From: Streptomyces profundus
GTDB taxonomy: Bacteria; Actinomycetota; Actinomycetes; Streptomycetales; Streptomycetaceae
Direction of reading: 5' to 3'
DNA length: 64,000 bases
NCBI RefSeq assembly: GCF_020740535.1
Contig: NZ_CP082362.1
Location: forward strand, 3,656,501-3,720,500
Below, piece by piece: positions 33,370 to 41,852 of this stretch. Made by a program: the position numbers and the translations under genes. The notes below the pieces were generated by a model. It was not told where the DNA came from and made no database searches. It saw only the letters and a program-made list of their open reading frames with translations. How positions within the stretch are numbered: the first letter of the stretch is position 1; each line of letters opens with the position of its first letter.

Positions 33370-34194
33370 GTGAACACCGTGGGGGAGCTGTTGCGGCAGT
33401 GGCGGCACAGCCGGCGCCTGAGTCAGCTCGATCTGGCGATCGCGGCCGATGTGTCGGCCCGTCATGTGAGCCTGGTCGAGACGGGCAAGTCCCATCCGAG
33501 CGCCGAGATGGTCCTCCGGCTCGCGGATCAGCTCGATGTGCCGTTGCGGGACCGCAACCGGCTGTTGCTCGCCGCCGGCTTCGCGCCCCGGTACGCCGAG
33601 CGGTCGCTCGACGGCGAGGCGCTGTCGGCGGCCAGGGAGGCGCTCGGCCGGGTGATCCGCGCGCACGAGCCGTATCCGGCGGTGGTCTTCGACCGCCGCT
33701 GGGACATCGTGATGACCAACCGCGCCGTGCGGCCGTTCTTCGCCCAGGTCGCTCCCGAACTGCTGCGACCGCCCGTCAACTTCGCACGTCTTGGGCTCGA
33801 TCCGCGCGGGTTCGCCCCGTACATCGTCAATCTGGCCGAGGTGCGCGCGGTGTTCCGCGGCCGGATCGCCCATCAGCTCGCCGTCGCTCCCGACGCCCAG
33901 CTCACCGCACTGTACGAGGAGCTGCTGGGGCACGACGCTGGCGAGGCGCCCGACCGACGTGGCGCGTCCGACATCGTGATCCCGATGATCTTCCGCCTCG
34001 ACGGGCGCGAGCTGCGCCTGTTCTCGACGATCACCACGTTCGGCACGCCGCTGGACATCACGTTGGACGAGGTCGCGGTCGAGTCGTACTACCCGGCGGA
34101 CGCCGAGACCGCCGCCTACTTCACCCAGCCGGGGGGCGGCGCCCCGGCCGACGACGGTTCCCCGCGGTGCATCAGGTGTGGAAACGGCCGCTGA
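33370..34194 (+). CDS. XRE-family regulator with MmyB-like ligand-binding domain
   Basis: 274 residues. The N-terminal HTH is classic (LSQLDLAIAADVSARHVSLVE, split here around ADVSARHVS, then TGKSHPSAEMVLRLADQL). The C-terminal 180 residues form the PAS-like MmyB/MLTR domain with YPAVVFDRRWDIVMTNRAV and TFGTPLDITLDEVAVESYYPAD. This class in actinobacteria usually represses an adjacent, divergent dehydrogenase or small enzyme gene; here the divergent neighbour is the NTF2-like protein. The ligand is unknown. Confidence 0.9.
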   Translation: MNTVGELLRQWRHSRRLSQLDLAIAADVSARHVSLVETGKSHPSAEMVLRLADQLDVPLRDRNRLLLAAGFAPRYAERSLDGEALSAAREALGRVIRAHEPYPAVVFDRRWDIVMTNRAVRPFFAQVAPELLRPPVNFARLGLDPRGFAPYIVNLAEVRAVFRGRIAHQLAVAPDAQLTALYEELLGHDAGEAPDRRGASDIVIPMIFRLDGRELRLFSTITTFGTPLDITLDEVAVESYYPADAETAAYFTQPGGGAPADDGSPRCIRCGNGR

Positions 34195-34235
34195 TCAGGA
34201 GATTCGCCTTCTGATTCCGTTTGGTGATCTTCTCA

Positions 34236-34277
34236 TCGGTCTCCTTATCGATCACCCTCTCGGTCTCCGTATCGATC
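34236..34277. repeat. AT-rich direct repeats upstream of the pyrophosphatase gene
   Basis: TCGGTCTCCTTATCGATC (34236-34253) and TCGGTCTCCGTATCGATC (34260-34277) match at 17 of 18 positions with a 24-bp period, and a third TTATCGATCTTCC occurs at 34320. They lie 165-210 bases before the start in the AT-richer spacer 34195-34443 and may be regulator sites. Confidence 0.5.
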
Positions 34278-34443
34278 TTCCTTTTTGATCTTTCCGCGCC
34301 GGCCGCAGTTCTCGCTCGTTTATCGATCTTCCTCGACCTGGCCATTCTTCTGTCCCGTCCCCTGTGCCGGTTCGGTTTCTCTCTCTACACTCCCGCCACG
34401 TCTGTCTGTTTTCCGGATCACGCAGGAGCGTCAAGGAGGACGA

Positions 34444-36819
34444 ATGGCACATCCCCATGTCATGCAGGCAGCTGACGCCGTCGAACTCACCAGTGGAAAC
34501 CGGTCCCTCGTCCTGCTGATCGCGGTGGTCGCCCTGGCGGCACTGGGGCTCGCGGTCGTGCTGGTGCGGCAGGTGCTGGCCGCGTCCGACGGCACCGACA
34601 ACATGCGGCGGATCGCCGCGGCCATTCAGGAGGGTGCCAACGCCTATCTCGCCAGACAACTCCGCACACTCGCGGGGTTCGCGGTCGTCGTGGTGTTTCT
34701 GCTGTTGCTACTCCCGGCCGACGACTGGAACGAACGCATCGGCCGCTCGCTGTTCTTCGTGATCGGCGCCGTCTTTTCCGCCGGCACCGGGTATCTCGGA
34801 ATGTGGTTGGCGGTGCGCAGCAATGTCCGTGTGGCGGCTGCTGCGCGTGAGGCCGGCGAAAAGGATCTCGTCTCGGTGCGGCACCAGGCGATGCGCATAG
34901 CCTTCCGCACCGGTGGCGTGGTCGGAATGTGCACCGTCGGCCTGGGGCTGCTGGGCGCCGCCTGCGTGGTGCTGGTCTACACGGCCGACGCGCCCAAGGT
35001 GTTGGAGGGATTCGGCCTGGGCGCCGCGCTGATCGCGATGTTCATGCGGGTCGGCGGTGGCATCTTCACCAAGGCCGCCGATGTGGGCGCCGACCTGGTC
35101 GGCAAGGTGGAGCAGGGCATCCCCGAGGACGATCCGCGCAACGCCGCCACCATCGCCGACAACGTCGGCGACAACGTGGGCGACTGCGCCGGCATGGCCG
35201 CCGACCTCTTCGAGTCCTACGCGGTCACCCTGGTCGCCGCGCTGATCCTGGGCACCGTGGCGTTCGGCGACGCCGGCCTGGCCTACCCGCTGCTCGTCCC
35301 GGCGATCGGCGTGCTCACCGCGATGGCCGGGATCTTCCTGGTCGCCCCGCGTCGCTCCGACCGCACCAGCATGACCGCCATCAACCGGGGCTTCTTCCTG
35401 TCGGCTGGCATCTCCCTGGTGCTGGTGGCCATCGCGACCTTCGTCTATCTCCCGTCCAGCTTCGCCGAGCTGGACGGGATCACCGACGCCGGGATCGCCA
35501 CCCATGACGCCGATCCGAGGTTGTTCGCACTGGCCGCTGTCGCCATCGGCATCGTGCTGGCCGCGCTGATCCAGCAGCTCACCGGCTACTTCACCGAGCC
35601 CAGCCGGCGCCCTGTGCGGGATATCGGCAAGACGTCCCGGACCGGCCCGGCGACGGTGGTGTTGGCCGGGCTCTCGCTGGGCCTTGAGTCCGCCGTCTAC
35701 ACCGCGCTGCTGGTCGGCCTGAGCGTTTACGCCGCGTTCACGCTGGCGGGTGGCACCATCATGTTGGCGCTCTTCGCGGTGGCGCTCGCCGGCACCGGGC
35801 TGCTCACCACCGTGGGGGTGATCGTCGCGATGGACACCTTCGGGCCCGTCGCCGACAACGCCCAGGGCATCGCCGAGATGTCGGGCGATGTGGAGGGGGA
35901 GGGGGCCCAGGTGCTCACCGATCTGGACGCGGTGGGCAACACCACCAAGGCGGTCACCAAGGGCATCGCGATCGCCACCGCCGTGTTGGCGGCGGCGGCC
36001 CTCTTCGGTTCCTACCGGGACGCGGTCGCCGAGGCGATCGCGGACGCCGGGCTGACGGCGGAGCAGGTGCTCGCCGAGACCGCGCTCAGCCTGGACATCT
36101 CCCAGCCCAACAACCTGGTCGGGTTGATCATGGGGGCCGCCGTGGTCTTCCTCTTCTCCGGGTTGGCGATCAACGCGGTGTCCAGGTCCGCCGGTTCGGT
36201 GGTCTACGAGGTGCGACGGCAGTTCCGGGAGCGTCCCGGGATCATGAACTACACCGAGCAGCCCGAGTACGGAAAGGTCGTGGACATCTGCACCAGGGAC
36301 TCGCTCCGCGAGTTGGCGACCCCGGGGCTGCTCGCCGTGATGGCCCCCATAGCCGTCGGTTTCAGCATGGGCGTCGGCCCGCTGGGCGCCTATCTGGCCG
36401 GCGCCATCGGCACGGGCATCCTGATGGCGGTCTTCCTGGCCAACTCGGGCGGGGCCTGGGACAACGCCAAGAAGCTGGTCGAGGACGGCCATCACGGCGG
36501 CAAGGGCAGCGAGGCGCACGAGGCGACGGTGATCGGCGACACCATCGGTGACCCGTTCAAGGACACCGCCGGGCCGGCGATCAATCCGTTGCTCAAGGTG
36601 ATGAACCTGGTCGCGCTGCTGATCGCGCCCGCCGTGATCACGCTCAGCTATGGCGACGACGCGAGCGCCTGGGCCCGTGGGCTGATCGCGGGCGTGGCGG
36701 TGGCGGTGATCGTCGCCGCGGTCCATGTCTCACGGAGACGCGGCATCGCCGTTGAGGACGGCCCGGCTGACGGCGACGGCGTGGCAGGGAAGGTGGCGAA
36801 CCGGCCGACCACGGGCTGA
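34444..36819 (+). CDS. hppA: Proton-translocating membrane pyrophosphatase
   Basis: 791 residues, about 16 membrane helices. It couples PPi hydrolysis to H+ pumping. The pyrophosphate site GGGIFTKAADVGADLVGKVE (about residues 200-220) is intact, followed by the DDPRNAATIADNVGDNVGDCAG region and the C-terminal GGAWDNAKKLVEDG with matching DTIGDPFKDT. GNTTKAVTKG carries Lys at the position that distinguishes K+-independent enzymes (Ala in K+-dependent ones), as in the characterised S. coelicolor enzyme. AAGGAGG sits four bases before ATG 34444. It is a single gene. Confidence 0.97.
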   Translation: MAHPHVMQAADAVELTSGNRSLVLLIAVVALAALGLAVVLVRQVLAASDGTDNMRRIAAAIQEGANAYLARQLRTLAGFAVVVVFLLLLLPADDWNERIGRSLFFVIGAVFSAGTGYLGMWLAVRSNVRVAAAAREAGEKDLVSVRHQAMRIAFRTGGVVGMCTVGLGLLGAACVVLVYTADAPKVLEGFGLGAALIAMFMRVGGGIFTKAADVGADLVGKVEQGIPEDDPRNAATIADNVGDNVGDCAGMAADLFESYAVTLVAALILGTVAFGDAGLAYPLLVPAIGVLTAMAGIFLVAPRRSDRTSMTAINRGFFLSAGISLVLVAIATFVYLPSSFAELDGITDAGIATHDADPRLFALAAVAIGIVLAALIQQLTGYFTEPSRRPVRDIGKTSRTGPATVVLAGLSLGLESAVYTALLVGLSVYAAFTLAGGTIMLALFAVALAGTGLLTTVGVIVAMDTFGPVADNAQGIAEMSGDVEGEGAQVLTDLDAVGNTTKAVTKGIAIATAVLAAAALFGSYRDAVAEAIADAGLTAEQVLAETALSLDISQPNNLVGLIMGAAVVFLFSGLAINAVSRSAGSVVYEVRRQFRERPGIMNYTEQPEYGKVVDICTRDSLRELATPGLLAVMAPIAVGFSMGVGPLGAYLAGAIGTGILMAVFLANSGGAWDNAKKLVEDGHHGGKGSEAHEATVIGDTIGDPFKDTAGPAINPLLKVMNLVALLIAPAVITLSYGDDASAWARGLIAGVAVAVIVAAVHVSRRRGIAVEDGPADGDGVAGKVANRPTTG

Positions 36820-36888
36820 TCAGGCCCCTCGGCGCCCGCCCCACCCGGTGCGGGCGCCGAGCCAGGCCGCTCTGGCAGGCTGGGACAT

Positions 36889-37827
36889 GTGACCCGTGAC
36901 CAACTCCTGGCCCAGCTCGCCGGATTGCGCCGGGCGCGCGTCGCCGGCCAACGCGCTCCGCACAAGCCGCTGCTGGTGCTCTGGCTGCTGGGCCGGTTCG
37001 CCACCGACGGCAGCACCGAGGTCAGCTATGCCGACGCCGAGGAGCCGGTGTCCGCTCTGATCAACGACTTCGGCCCGGCCGTGCGCTCCCCGAGCCAGGC
37101 CGGGCAGCGCGCCGCGTTGCCGTTCGTCCATCTGGAACGGTCCCTGTGGGAGCTGCGCGACGCCCAGGGCCGACCGCTCGACTCCCACACACCGGGACGC
37201 GGCACGGTGTTGCGGGCCCATGGCGCCAGGGGCCGGCTGCGCCCCGAGGTGGAGCGGGCGCTCGCCGAGCCGGGCACGCTGGCCGCCGCGGTGACGCTGC
37301 TGCTGGAGACGCACTTCACCCCGGCCCTGGAGGAACTGATCGTCGAGGCCGTGGGGTTGGACCTCACCGAGCTGGAGGTGGCGGCGGCCCGGCTGGTCAC
37401 GGTGGGGGGCGTGCGGCGCGCCAGGAACGCCGGGTTCGCCGATGTGGTGTTGCGGGCCTACGGCTACGCCTGCGCGATGTGCGGGTTCGACGGGACGCTC
37501 GGCCGGCGTCCGGTCGGGATCGAGGCCGCCCATATCCGTTGGCACAGCCAGCGGGGGCCGGATCTGCTGACCAACGGACTGGCGCTGTGCGCCCTGCACC
37601 ACACCCTGTTCGACCTCGGCGCGCTGGGGTTGACGGTCGAGGGGCGGGTCCGGGTGTCCGGGCTCTATGCCGCGCGCTCGGCCGCCGGGCGGGCCACCCG
37701 CCAGTTGGACGGGCGCCCGTTGGCCGAGCCGGCGCCCGGACAGCCCGGGCCCGGGCGGGCGTTCGTCGCCTGGCACAGCGCGGAGGTCTTCAAGAGCGCC
37801 GAACGGGACGGCGAACCCGTCGCCTGA
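36889..37827 (+). CDS. Phosphorothioated-DNA-binding restriction endonuclease (SBD-HNH)
   Basis: 312 residues. The N-terminal region (about 1-165, with HKPLLVLWLLGRFATDG and LINDFGPAVRSPSQ) resembles the sulfur-binding domain of ScoMcrA/SprMcrA-type enzymes, which recognise phosphorothioate-modified DNA backbones. The C-terminal HNH nuclease has CAMCGFDG, IEAAHIRWHS and ALCALHHTLFD, giving zinc cysteines, the HNH His and the last His pair. It would cut incoming Dnd-modified DNA: a type IV restriction function, consistent with no dnd genes in the window. GTG 36889 follows a CAGGCT box by seven bases and may be leaderless. A single gene between hppA and a convergent NUDIX gene. Confidence 0.85.
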   Translation: MTRDQLLAQLAGLRRARVAGQRAPHKPLLVLWLLGRFATDGSTEVSYADAEEPVSALINDFGPAVRSPSQAGQRAALPFVHLERSLWELRDAQGRPLDSHTPGRGTVLRAHGARGRLRPEVERALAEPGTLAAAVTLLLETHFTPALEELIVEAVGLDLTELEVAAARLVTVGGVRRARNAGFADVVLRAYGYACAMCGFDGTLGRRPVGIEAAHIRWHSQRGPDLLTNGLALCALHHTLFDLGALGLTVEGRVRVSGLYAARSAAGRATRQLDGRPLAEPAPGQPGPGRAFVAWHSAEVFKSAERDGEPVA

Positions 37828-37849
37828 CCCCCGGGCGCGCGCCCGCTCG

Positions 37850-38389
37850 TCAACTCCCCGGTGCCGCCTGGTCGACGAGCAGGGCCAGCAGGCCGACCAG
37901 CGTGGCCCCGCTGACGATCTCGCGGCGCCTGATCATCTCGCGGACCTCGGAGAGCGGCACCCAGGCGAGGCGCTCCGCCTCGTTCACCTCGGTCGGCGGG
38001 CCTGTCCAGACGGACCGTTCGGCCAGGAAGACATGGTGCTCGGCGTCGGTGATGCCGTTGGCGGGCTCGGCGTAGACCAGCGGGCGCAGGCTCTTGGGCC
38101 GCCAGCCGGTCTCCTCCTCAGCCTCCCTCGCGGCGGCCTCCTCGGGCGTCTCGCCGTCCTCGATCAGGCCCATGGGCAGCTCCCAGGCCCAGGTGTCCGT
38201 GACGAAGCGGTGCCGCCACAGCATCAGCACCCGCCGCTCCTCGTCCAGCAGCGCGGTCACCGCGAGGTGCCGCAGCTTGATCACATGGTGCTCGTAGCGG
38301 TGACCGTCGGGCTGCTCCACATCCACCAGCCAGAGATCGAGCCATGGGTTGTCATAGATCTGCCGCTCGCCGTGAATCCGCCACCGCAC
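37850..38389 (-). CDS. NUDIX hydrolase, ADP-ribose pyrophosphatase type
   Basis: 179 residues. The NUDIX box GLIEDGETPEEAAAREAEEETGW matches G-x5-E-x7-REUxEExGU exactly (key pieces GLIEDGE and REAEEETGW). The preceding WAWELPMG and the C-terminal helix resemble ADP-ribose or nucleoside-diphosphate-sugar hydrolases. GAGGGG lies about eight bases before GTG 38389. It converges with the HNH nuclease gene and is divergent from the HAD gene. Confidence 0.9.
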   Translation of the reverse strand: MRWRIHGERQIYDNPWLDLWLVDVEQPDGHRYEHHVIKLRHLAVTALLDEERRVLMLWRHRFVTDTWAWELPMGLIEDGETPEEAAAREAEEETGWRPKSLRPLVYAEPANGITDAEHHVFLAERSVWTGPPTEVNEAERLAWVPLSEVREMIRRREIVSGATLVGLLALLVDQAAPGS

Positions 38390-38489
38390 TGTGCCGCCCC
38401 TCGCTGACGTCGTCGGATCGCCGTCGGAGCCCCCGACCGTCCCACGTGCCGACCGTCCCGTATCCCGATCTCCGTGCTTCCCGATCTTC

Positions 38490-38517
38490 TTGCACGACAG
38501 TCCCGTGTGGCTATAGG
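38490..38517 (+). promoter_or_regulatory. Candidate promoter for the HAD gene at 38562
   Basis: TTGCAC, a 16-base spacer and TATAGG, 45 bases before the start codon. This is the best sigma70-like (HrdB-type) match noticed by eye in the window. Confidence 0.45.
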
Positions 38518-38561
38518 ACTTACCTGCGTACGGTGAGGCTTAGGGGACGAGAGGAGCGACC

Positions 38562-39191
38562 GTGGCGCAGCGGCAGGAGATTTTCTTCGACGCCGTGCTC
38601 TGTGATCTGGACGGGGTGCTGCGGCACTGGGACCCCGGCCTGATGAGCGGGTTGGACGCTGAGTTCGGGCTGCCTGACGGGGCTCTCGCGGCAGCCGCCT
38701 TCCACGCGGACCGGCTGGTTCCCGCGGTGACAGGGGCCATCACGGACGAGGCGTGGCGGGAGGCGGTCGCCGTCCATCTCACGCCGGCGTGCGGGGCGCC
38801 CGAGCGGGCGCGGGCGCTGGTCGCGGCGTGGACCGATACCCCGGGATCGGTGGATGGCGAAGCGCTCGCCCTGTTGACGCGGGCCCGCCGGCAGGTGCCC
38901 GTGGTTCTTGTGACCAACGCCACCACGCGACTTGACGCCGACCTGGCGGCCCTCGGTCTCACCGGCGCGGTGGACGCGGTCGTCAACTCGGCGCGCGAGG
39001 GCGTGGCCAAGCCGGATCCCGGGATCTTCCTGGTGGCCGCCGCACGGGCGGGCGTCGCCGTGGACCGTTGCCTCTTCGTCGACGACACGCTCGGCCATGT
39101 GACGGCCGCTCAGCGGCTGGGGATGACCGCCGTGCACCACCGGGGCATCGCGGATCTGCGCGCCGCGCTGGGCCCGGTCGTCCAGGGGTGA
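38562..39191 (+). CDS. HAD-IA family hydrolase
   Basis: 209 residues. Motif I is FDAVLCDLDGVLRHWD, motif II VVLVTNATTRLD, motif III VAKPDPGIF and motif IV CLFVDDTLGHVTAAQRLGM. It is a phosphatase or phosphoglucomutase-like member with unknown substrate. GAGAGGAG is correctly placed before GTG 38562. The 187-bp spacer that follows holds an inverted repeat and the start region of a lipoprotein gene. Confidence 0.88.
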   Translation: MAQRQEIFFDAVLCDLDGVLRHWDPGLMSGLDAEFGLPDGALAAAAFHADRLVPAVTGAITDEAWREAVAVHLTPACGAPERARALVAAWTDTPGSVDGEALALLTRARRQVPVVLVTNATTRLDADLAALGLTGAVDAVVNSAREGVAKPDPGIFLVAAARAGVAVDRCLFVDDTLGHVTAAQRLGMTAVHHRGIADLRAALGPVVQG

Positions 39192-39273
39192 GCGGCGTCG
39201 ATCCCCTTGCCCACGGCCGGAGTTCCGGTGCCGCCAGGCGTCGTGGAGGCCGCTGTTCCACTCCGCCGGGTGA

Positions 39274-39297
39274 CTGATGCAAATGGCTGCACATCAG
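39274..39297. promoter_or_regulatory. Inverted repeat upstream of the lipoprotein gene
   Basis: CTGATG and CATCAG arms enclose TGCA-type inner symmetry, 82-105 bases before GTG 39379. It may be an operator or a small hairpin; the position favours the former. Confidence 0.35.
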
Positions 39298-39378
39298 GAC
39301 ATGGCTGCCGGCCGTCACTCGGAAGAGGGATGTTCGACGTGTAAGTTCCCGCCCGAGCGGCACGAAGGGACGAGAAAC

Positions 39379-40104
39379 GTGAAGAAGAAGCTCCCGGTGG
39401 CACTGTCGGGTTGTGCGGCGTTGGTGTTCACGCTGGCCGCGTGTGGCGGCGACGACGACAGCAAGGTCGACGAGTGGGCGCAGAACGTCTGTGATCAGGT
39501 GCAGCCCCAGGTGGAGAAGATCCAGCAGGCGAATGTGGCGATCGCTGAGGCCAGCGACGGCAGCCGGTCCCCCGAGGAGGTTCAGGAGGCCGATTCCGAG
39601 GCGTTCCGGAACATCTCCGACGCCTATGGCTCCCTCGCCGACGCCGTGGACGGCGCCGGCGACCCGCCGGTCGACGACGGCGAGCGGCTGCGCGAGGAGG
39701 CCGTGTCCGAGCTGCGCGGCATCTCGGACGCCTATGGCGGCCTTCAGGAGACGATGGCCGGTCTGGACACCTCCGACCAGGGGCAGTTCGCCGAGGGCCT
39801 CCAGGACATCGCCGGCCAGCTGGAGGAGTTGGGGCAGAGCGGCGACGAGGCCCTCAACGAGTTGCAGTCCGGTGAACTGGGCGAGGCGATGGCCCGTCAG
39901 GACGGCTGCCAGAGCCCCTCGTCGCCAGGGGAGGGCGACGACGACGGCGCGCCGACCGACGACGCCGACGAGACCGACGAGAGCGCTGAGACCGACGAGA
40001 CCGACGAGAACGCCGACGACGCCGGGAGCGCCGACGAGGACGGCGCGGCGGACGAGGAGGGCACCGAGGAGGCCGTGGGGGCGGAGCCCGAGTCGGACCG
40101 TTGA
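39379..40104 (+). CDS. Acidic lipoprotein of unknown function
   Basis: 241 residues. The signal peptide begins VKKKLPVALSGCAALVFTLAAC with the lipobox LAAC. The mature part is helical with regularly spaced acidic residues (VDEWAQNVCDQVQPQVEKIQQA). It has two related segments, NISDAYGSLADAVDG and GISDAYGGLQETMAG, about 47 residues apart, suggesting internal duplication. The last 55 residues are almost only Asp, Glu, Thr, Ala and Gly. It resembles small secreted proteins found next to the following methyltransferase gene in streptomycetes. It is probably surface-exposed. Confidence 0.82.
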   Translation: MKKKLPVALSGCAALVFTLAACGGDDDSKVDEWAQNVCDQVQPQVEKIQQANVAIAEASDGSRSPEEVQEADSEAFRNISDAYGSLADAVDGAGDPPVDDGERLREEAVSELRGISDAYGGLQETMAGLDTSDQGQFAEGLQDIAGQLEELGQSGDEALNELQSGELGEAMARQDGCQSPSSPGEGDDDGAPTDDADETDESAETDETDENADDAGSADEDGAADEEGTEEAVGAEPESDR

Positions 40105-40127
40105 CGGCTGGTGACCACAATGGGCGG

Positions 40128-41654
40128 GTGAGCATCCATGGTCTTCCCGTCCCCGGCCCCGGCACCGCTCGGCTGCGCGAGGCGCTGCTGAAGGCGTCCT
40201 TCACCCCCGACGGCGTACTCGACCTGCTGGGCGCCCCCGCGTACGCGGCGCTCGCGCGGGGCGAATCCGTCCCCGCGCTCCGCGCCACCCACGGGGAGGC
40301 CGGCCCGTTGGCCACGTTGGTCCAGCTGTTCCTGCTGGGGCGGTCGGTCCCGGTGGACCGGGTGCGCGCCGCGCTGCCCATGGCGCCCGCGGTGGACGAG
40401 GGCTGGCTGGTGCCCGGCGACGACGCGGTGGCCGAGACCTTTCGGGCGAGCGTGGATATCCGGCCATACGCGGGCGACGCCGGCGAGGACTGGTGGATCG
40501 TCTCCGACCCGGGCCGCGCGGTCGGCGGCGGTGCCGGCGCCCATGGCCAGTCCCGGGACGTGGTGCTCGGCGCCGGCGGCGCTTCCACCACGTTGGCGCA
40601 GCTCACGGTGCGGGAGCCGGTCGGGCGCGCGCTCGATCTCGGCACCGGGTCCGGCGTCCAGGCCCTGCATCTGGGCCGACACGCGGAGCATGTCACCGCG
40701 ACCGATGTGAACCCGCGCGCGCTCCGGATCGCGGCGCTCACCCTGGCGCTCTCCGACGCGCCGGCGGTCGATGCCCGGCTCGGTTCGCTCTTCGAGCCGG
40801 TGGCGACTGACGAACCCTACGATCTGATTGTTTCCAACCCGCCCTTTGTGATCTCCCCCTCCACCCCGGGTGCCGGCCTGACGTATCGGGACGGCGGCCT
40901 GCCGGGGGACGCGCTCTGCCGCACCCTGGTGCACGAGGCGGCCGACCGGCTGGCTCCCGGAGGGTACCTCCAACTGCTCGCCAACTGGGAGCAGTCGGCC
41001 GACGAGGACTGGCGCGAGCGGCTGGCCTCATGGGTGCCGCCCGGGTGCGACGCCTGGATCGTGCGCCGGGAGGAACAGGACGTCAACGAGTACGCCGAGC
41101 TGTGGCTGAGGGACGCCGGCGCACACCGCGGCGATCCGGCCGAGTACCAGCTCGCCTACGATGCCTGGCTCGACGAGTTCGCCGAACGGTCCGTCCGGTC
41201 GGTCGGCCTCGGCTGGATCGCGCTGCGCAGATCGGGTGCCGAGCGGCCTTCCGTGCTGGTGGAGGAGTGGACCCACCCGGTGGAGCAGCCGCTGGGGCCG
41301 ACCGTACGGGCGCACTTCGAGCGGCTCGACTTCCTGCGCGACCACGACGACGAGGCGCTGCTGGCCGCCCGTTACGTCCTCGCGGACGGGGTGGTCCAGG
41401 AGCAACTCGGCCAGCCGGGCGCCGAGCACCCCGAGCATGTGGTGCTGCGCCAGCGGCACGGCATGCTGCGGGCGACCGCGATGGACACCGTCAGCGCCGG
41501 TTTCGCCGGCAGTTGTGACGGAAGCCTCGCCGCCGGTTCGCTGTTGGACGCGATCGCCCAGCTGATCGAAGAGGATCCAGCCGGCCTGCGCGCGACCGCT
41601 CCCCAGTGGCTGCGCCCCCTCGTTGAGCAGGGGTTTCTCCTTCCGGCGAGCTGA
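40128..41654 (+). CDS. Class I SAM-dependent methyltransferase with NPPF motif
   Basis: 508 residues. A helical N-terminal region (1-130; LREALLKASFTPDGVLDLLGAPAYAALARGE) precedes a Rossmann methyltransferase domain: ALDLGTGSGVQALHLGRHA (motif I), VTATDVNPRALRIAALTL (motif II), and YDLIVSNPPFVISP (NPPF catalytic motif), as in HemK/RlmG/RsmC-like N-methyltransferases acting on Gln, guanine or adenine. The C-terminal 130 residues form another helical domain. The substrate is probably rRNA or protein. The frame opens at a TTG (40101) overlapping the lipoprotein stop, but GTG 40128 starts where family similarity seems to begin; both remain possible. Confidence 0.87.
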   Translation: MSIHGLPVPGPGTARLREALLKASFTPDGVLDLLGAPAYAALARGESVPALRATHGEAGPLATLVQLFLLGRSVPVDRVRAALPMAPAVDEGWLVPGDDAVAETFRASVDIRPYAGDAGEDWWIVSDPGRAVGGGAGAHGQSRDVVLGAGGASTTLAQLTVREPVGRALDLGTGSGVQALHLGRHAEHVTATDVNPRALRIAALTLALSDAPAVDARLGSLFEPVATDEPYDLIVSNPPFVISPSTPGAGLTYRDGGLPGDALCRTLVHEAADRLAPGGYLQLLANWEQSADEDWRERLASWVPPGCDAWIVRREEQDVNEYAELWLRDAGAHRGDPAEYQLAYDAWLDEFAERSVRSVGLGWIALRRSGAERPSVLVEEWTHPVEQPLGPTVRAHFERLDFLRDHDDEALLAARYVLADGVVQEQLGQPGAEHPEHVVLRQRHGMLRATAMDTVSAGFAGSCDGSLAAGSLLDAIAQLIEEDPAGLRATAPQWLRPLVEQGFLLPAS

Positions 41655-41668
41655 TCGTCCGGGGGTGG

Positions 41669-41737
41669 GAGAGCGGCTCCATGGCGGTGTACGGACAACA
41701 CCCCCGGTGTCACCGGGCGGCGGGAGGGGCCGCTCTC
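41669..41737 (+). promoter_or_regulatory. Long-range stem between methyltransferase gene and topA
   Basis: GAGAGCGGCTCC pairs with GGGGCCGCTCTC (one G-U wobble) across 45 bases, which themselves contain a smaller CACC/GGTG hairpin. It begins 15 bases after the methyltransferase stop and ends 115 bases before topA. It may be a terminator or a structured topA leader. TTGACA occurs at 41775. Confidence 0.45.
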
Positions 41738-41852
41738 GGGTTACCGTTCGAGATGCGTTGCGGGGTTTTCCCATTTGACACGCAGCAGGGATGTACCGTC
41801 ACACTCCGCACCGACGACACGTTCCCCCCGGGCTGGAGAGAAGAGCGAGAAG

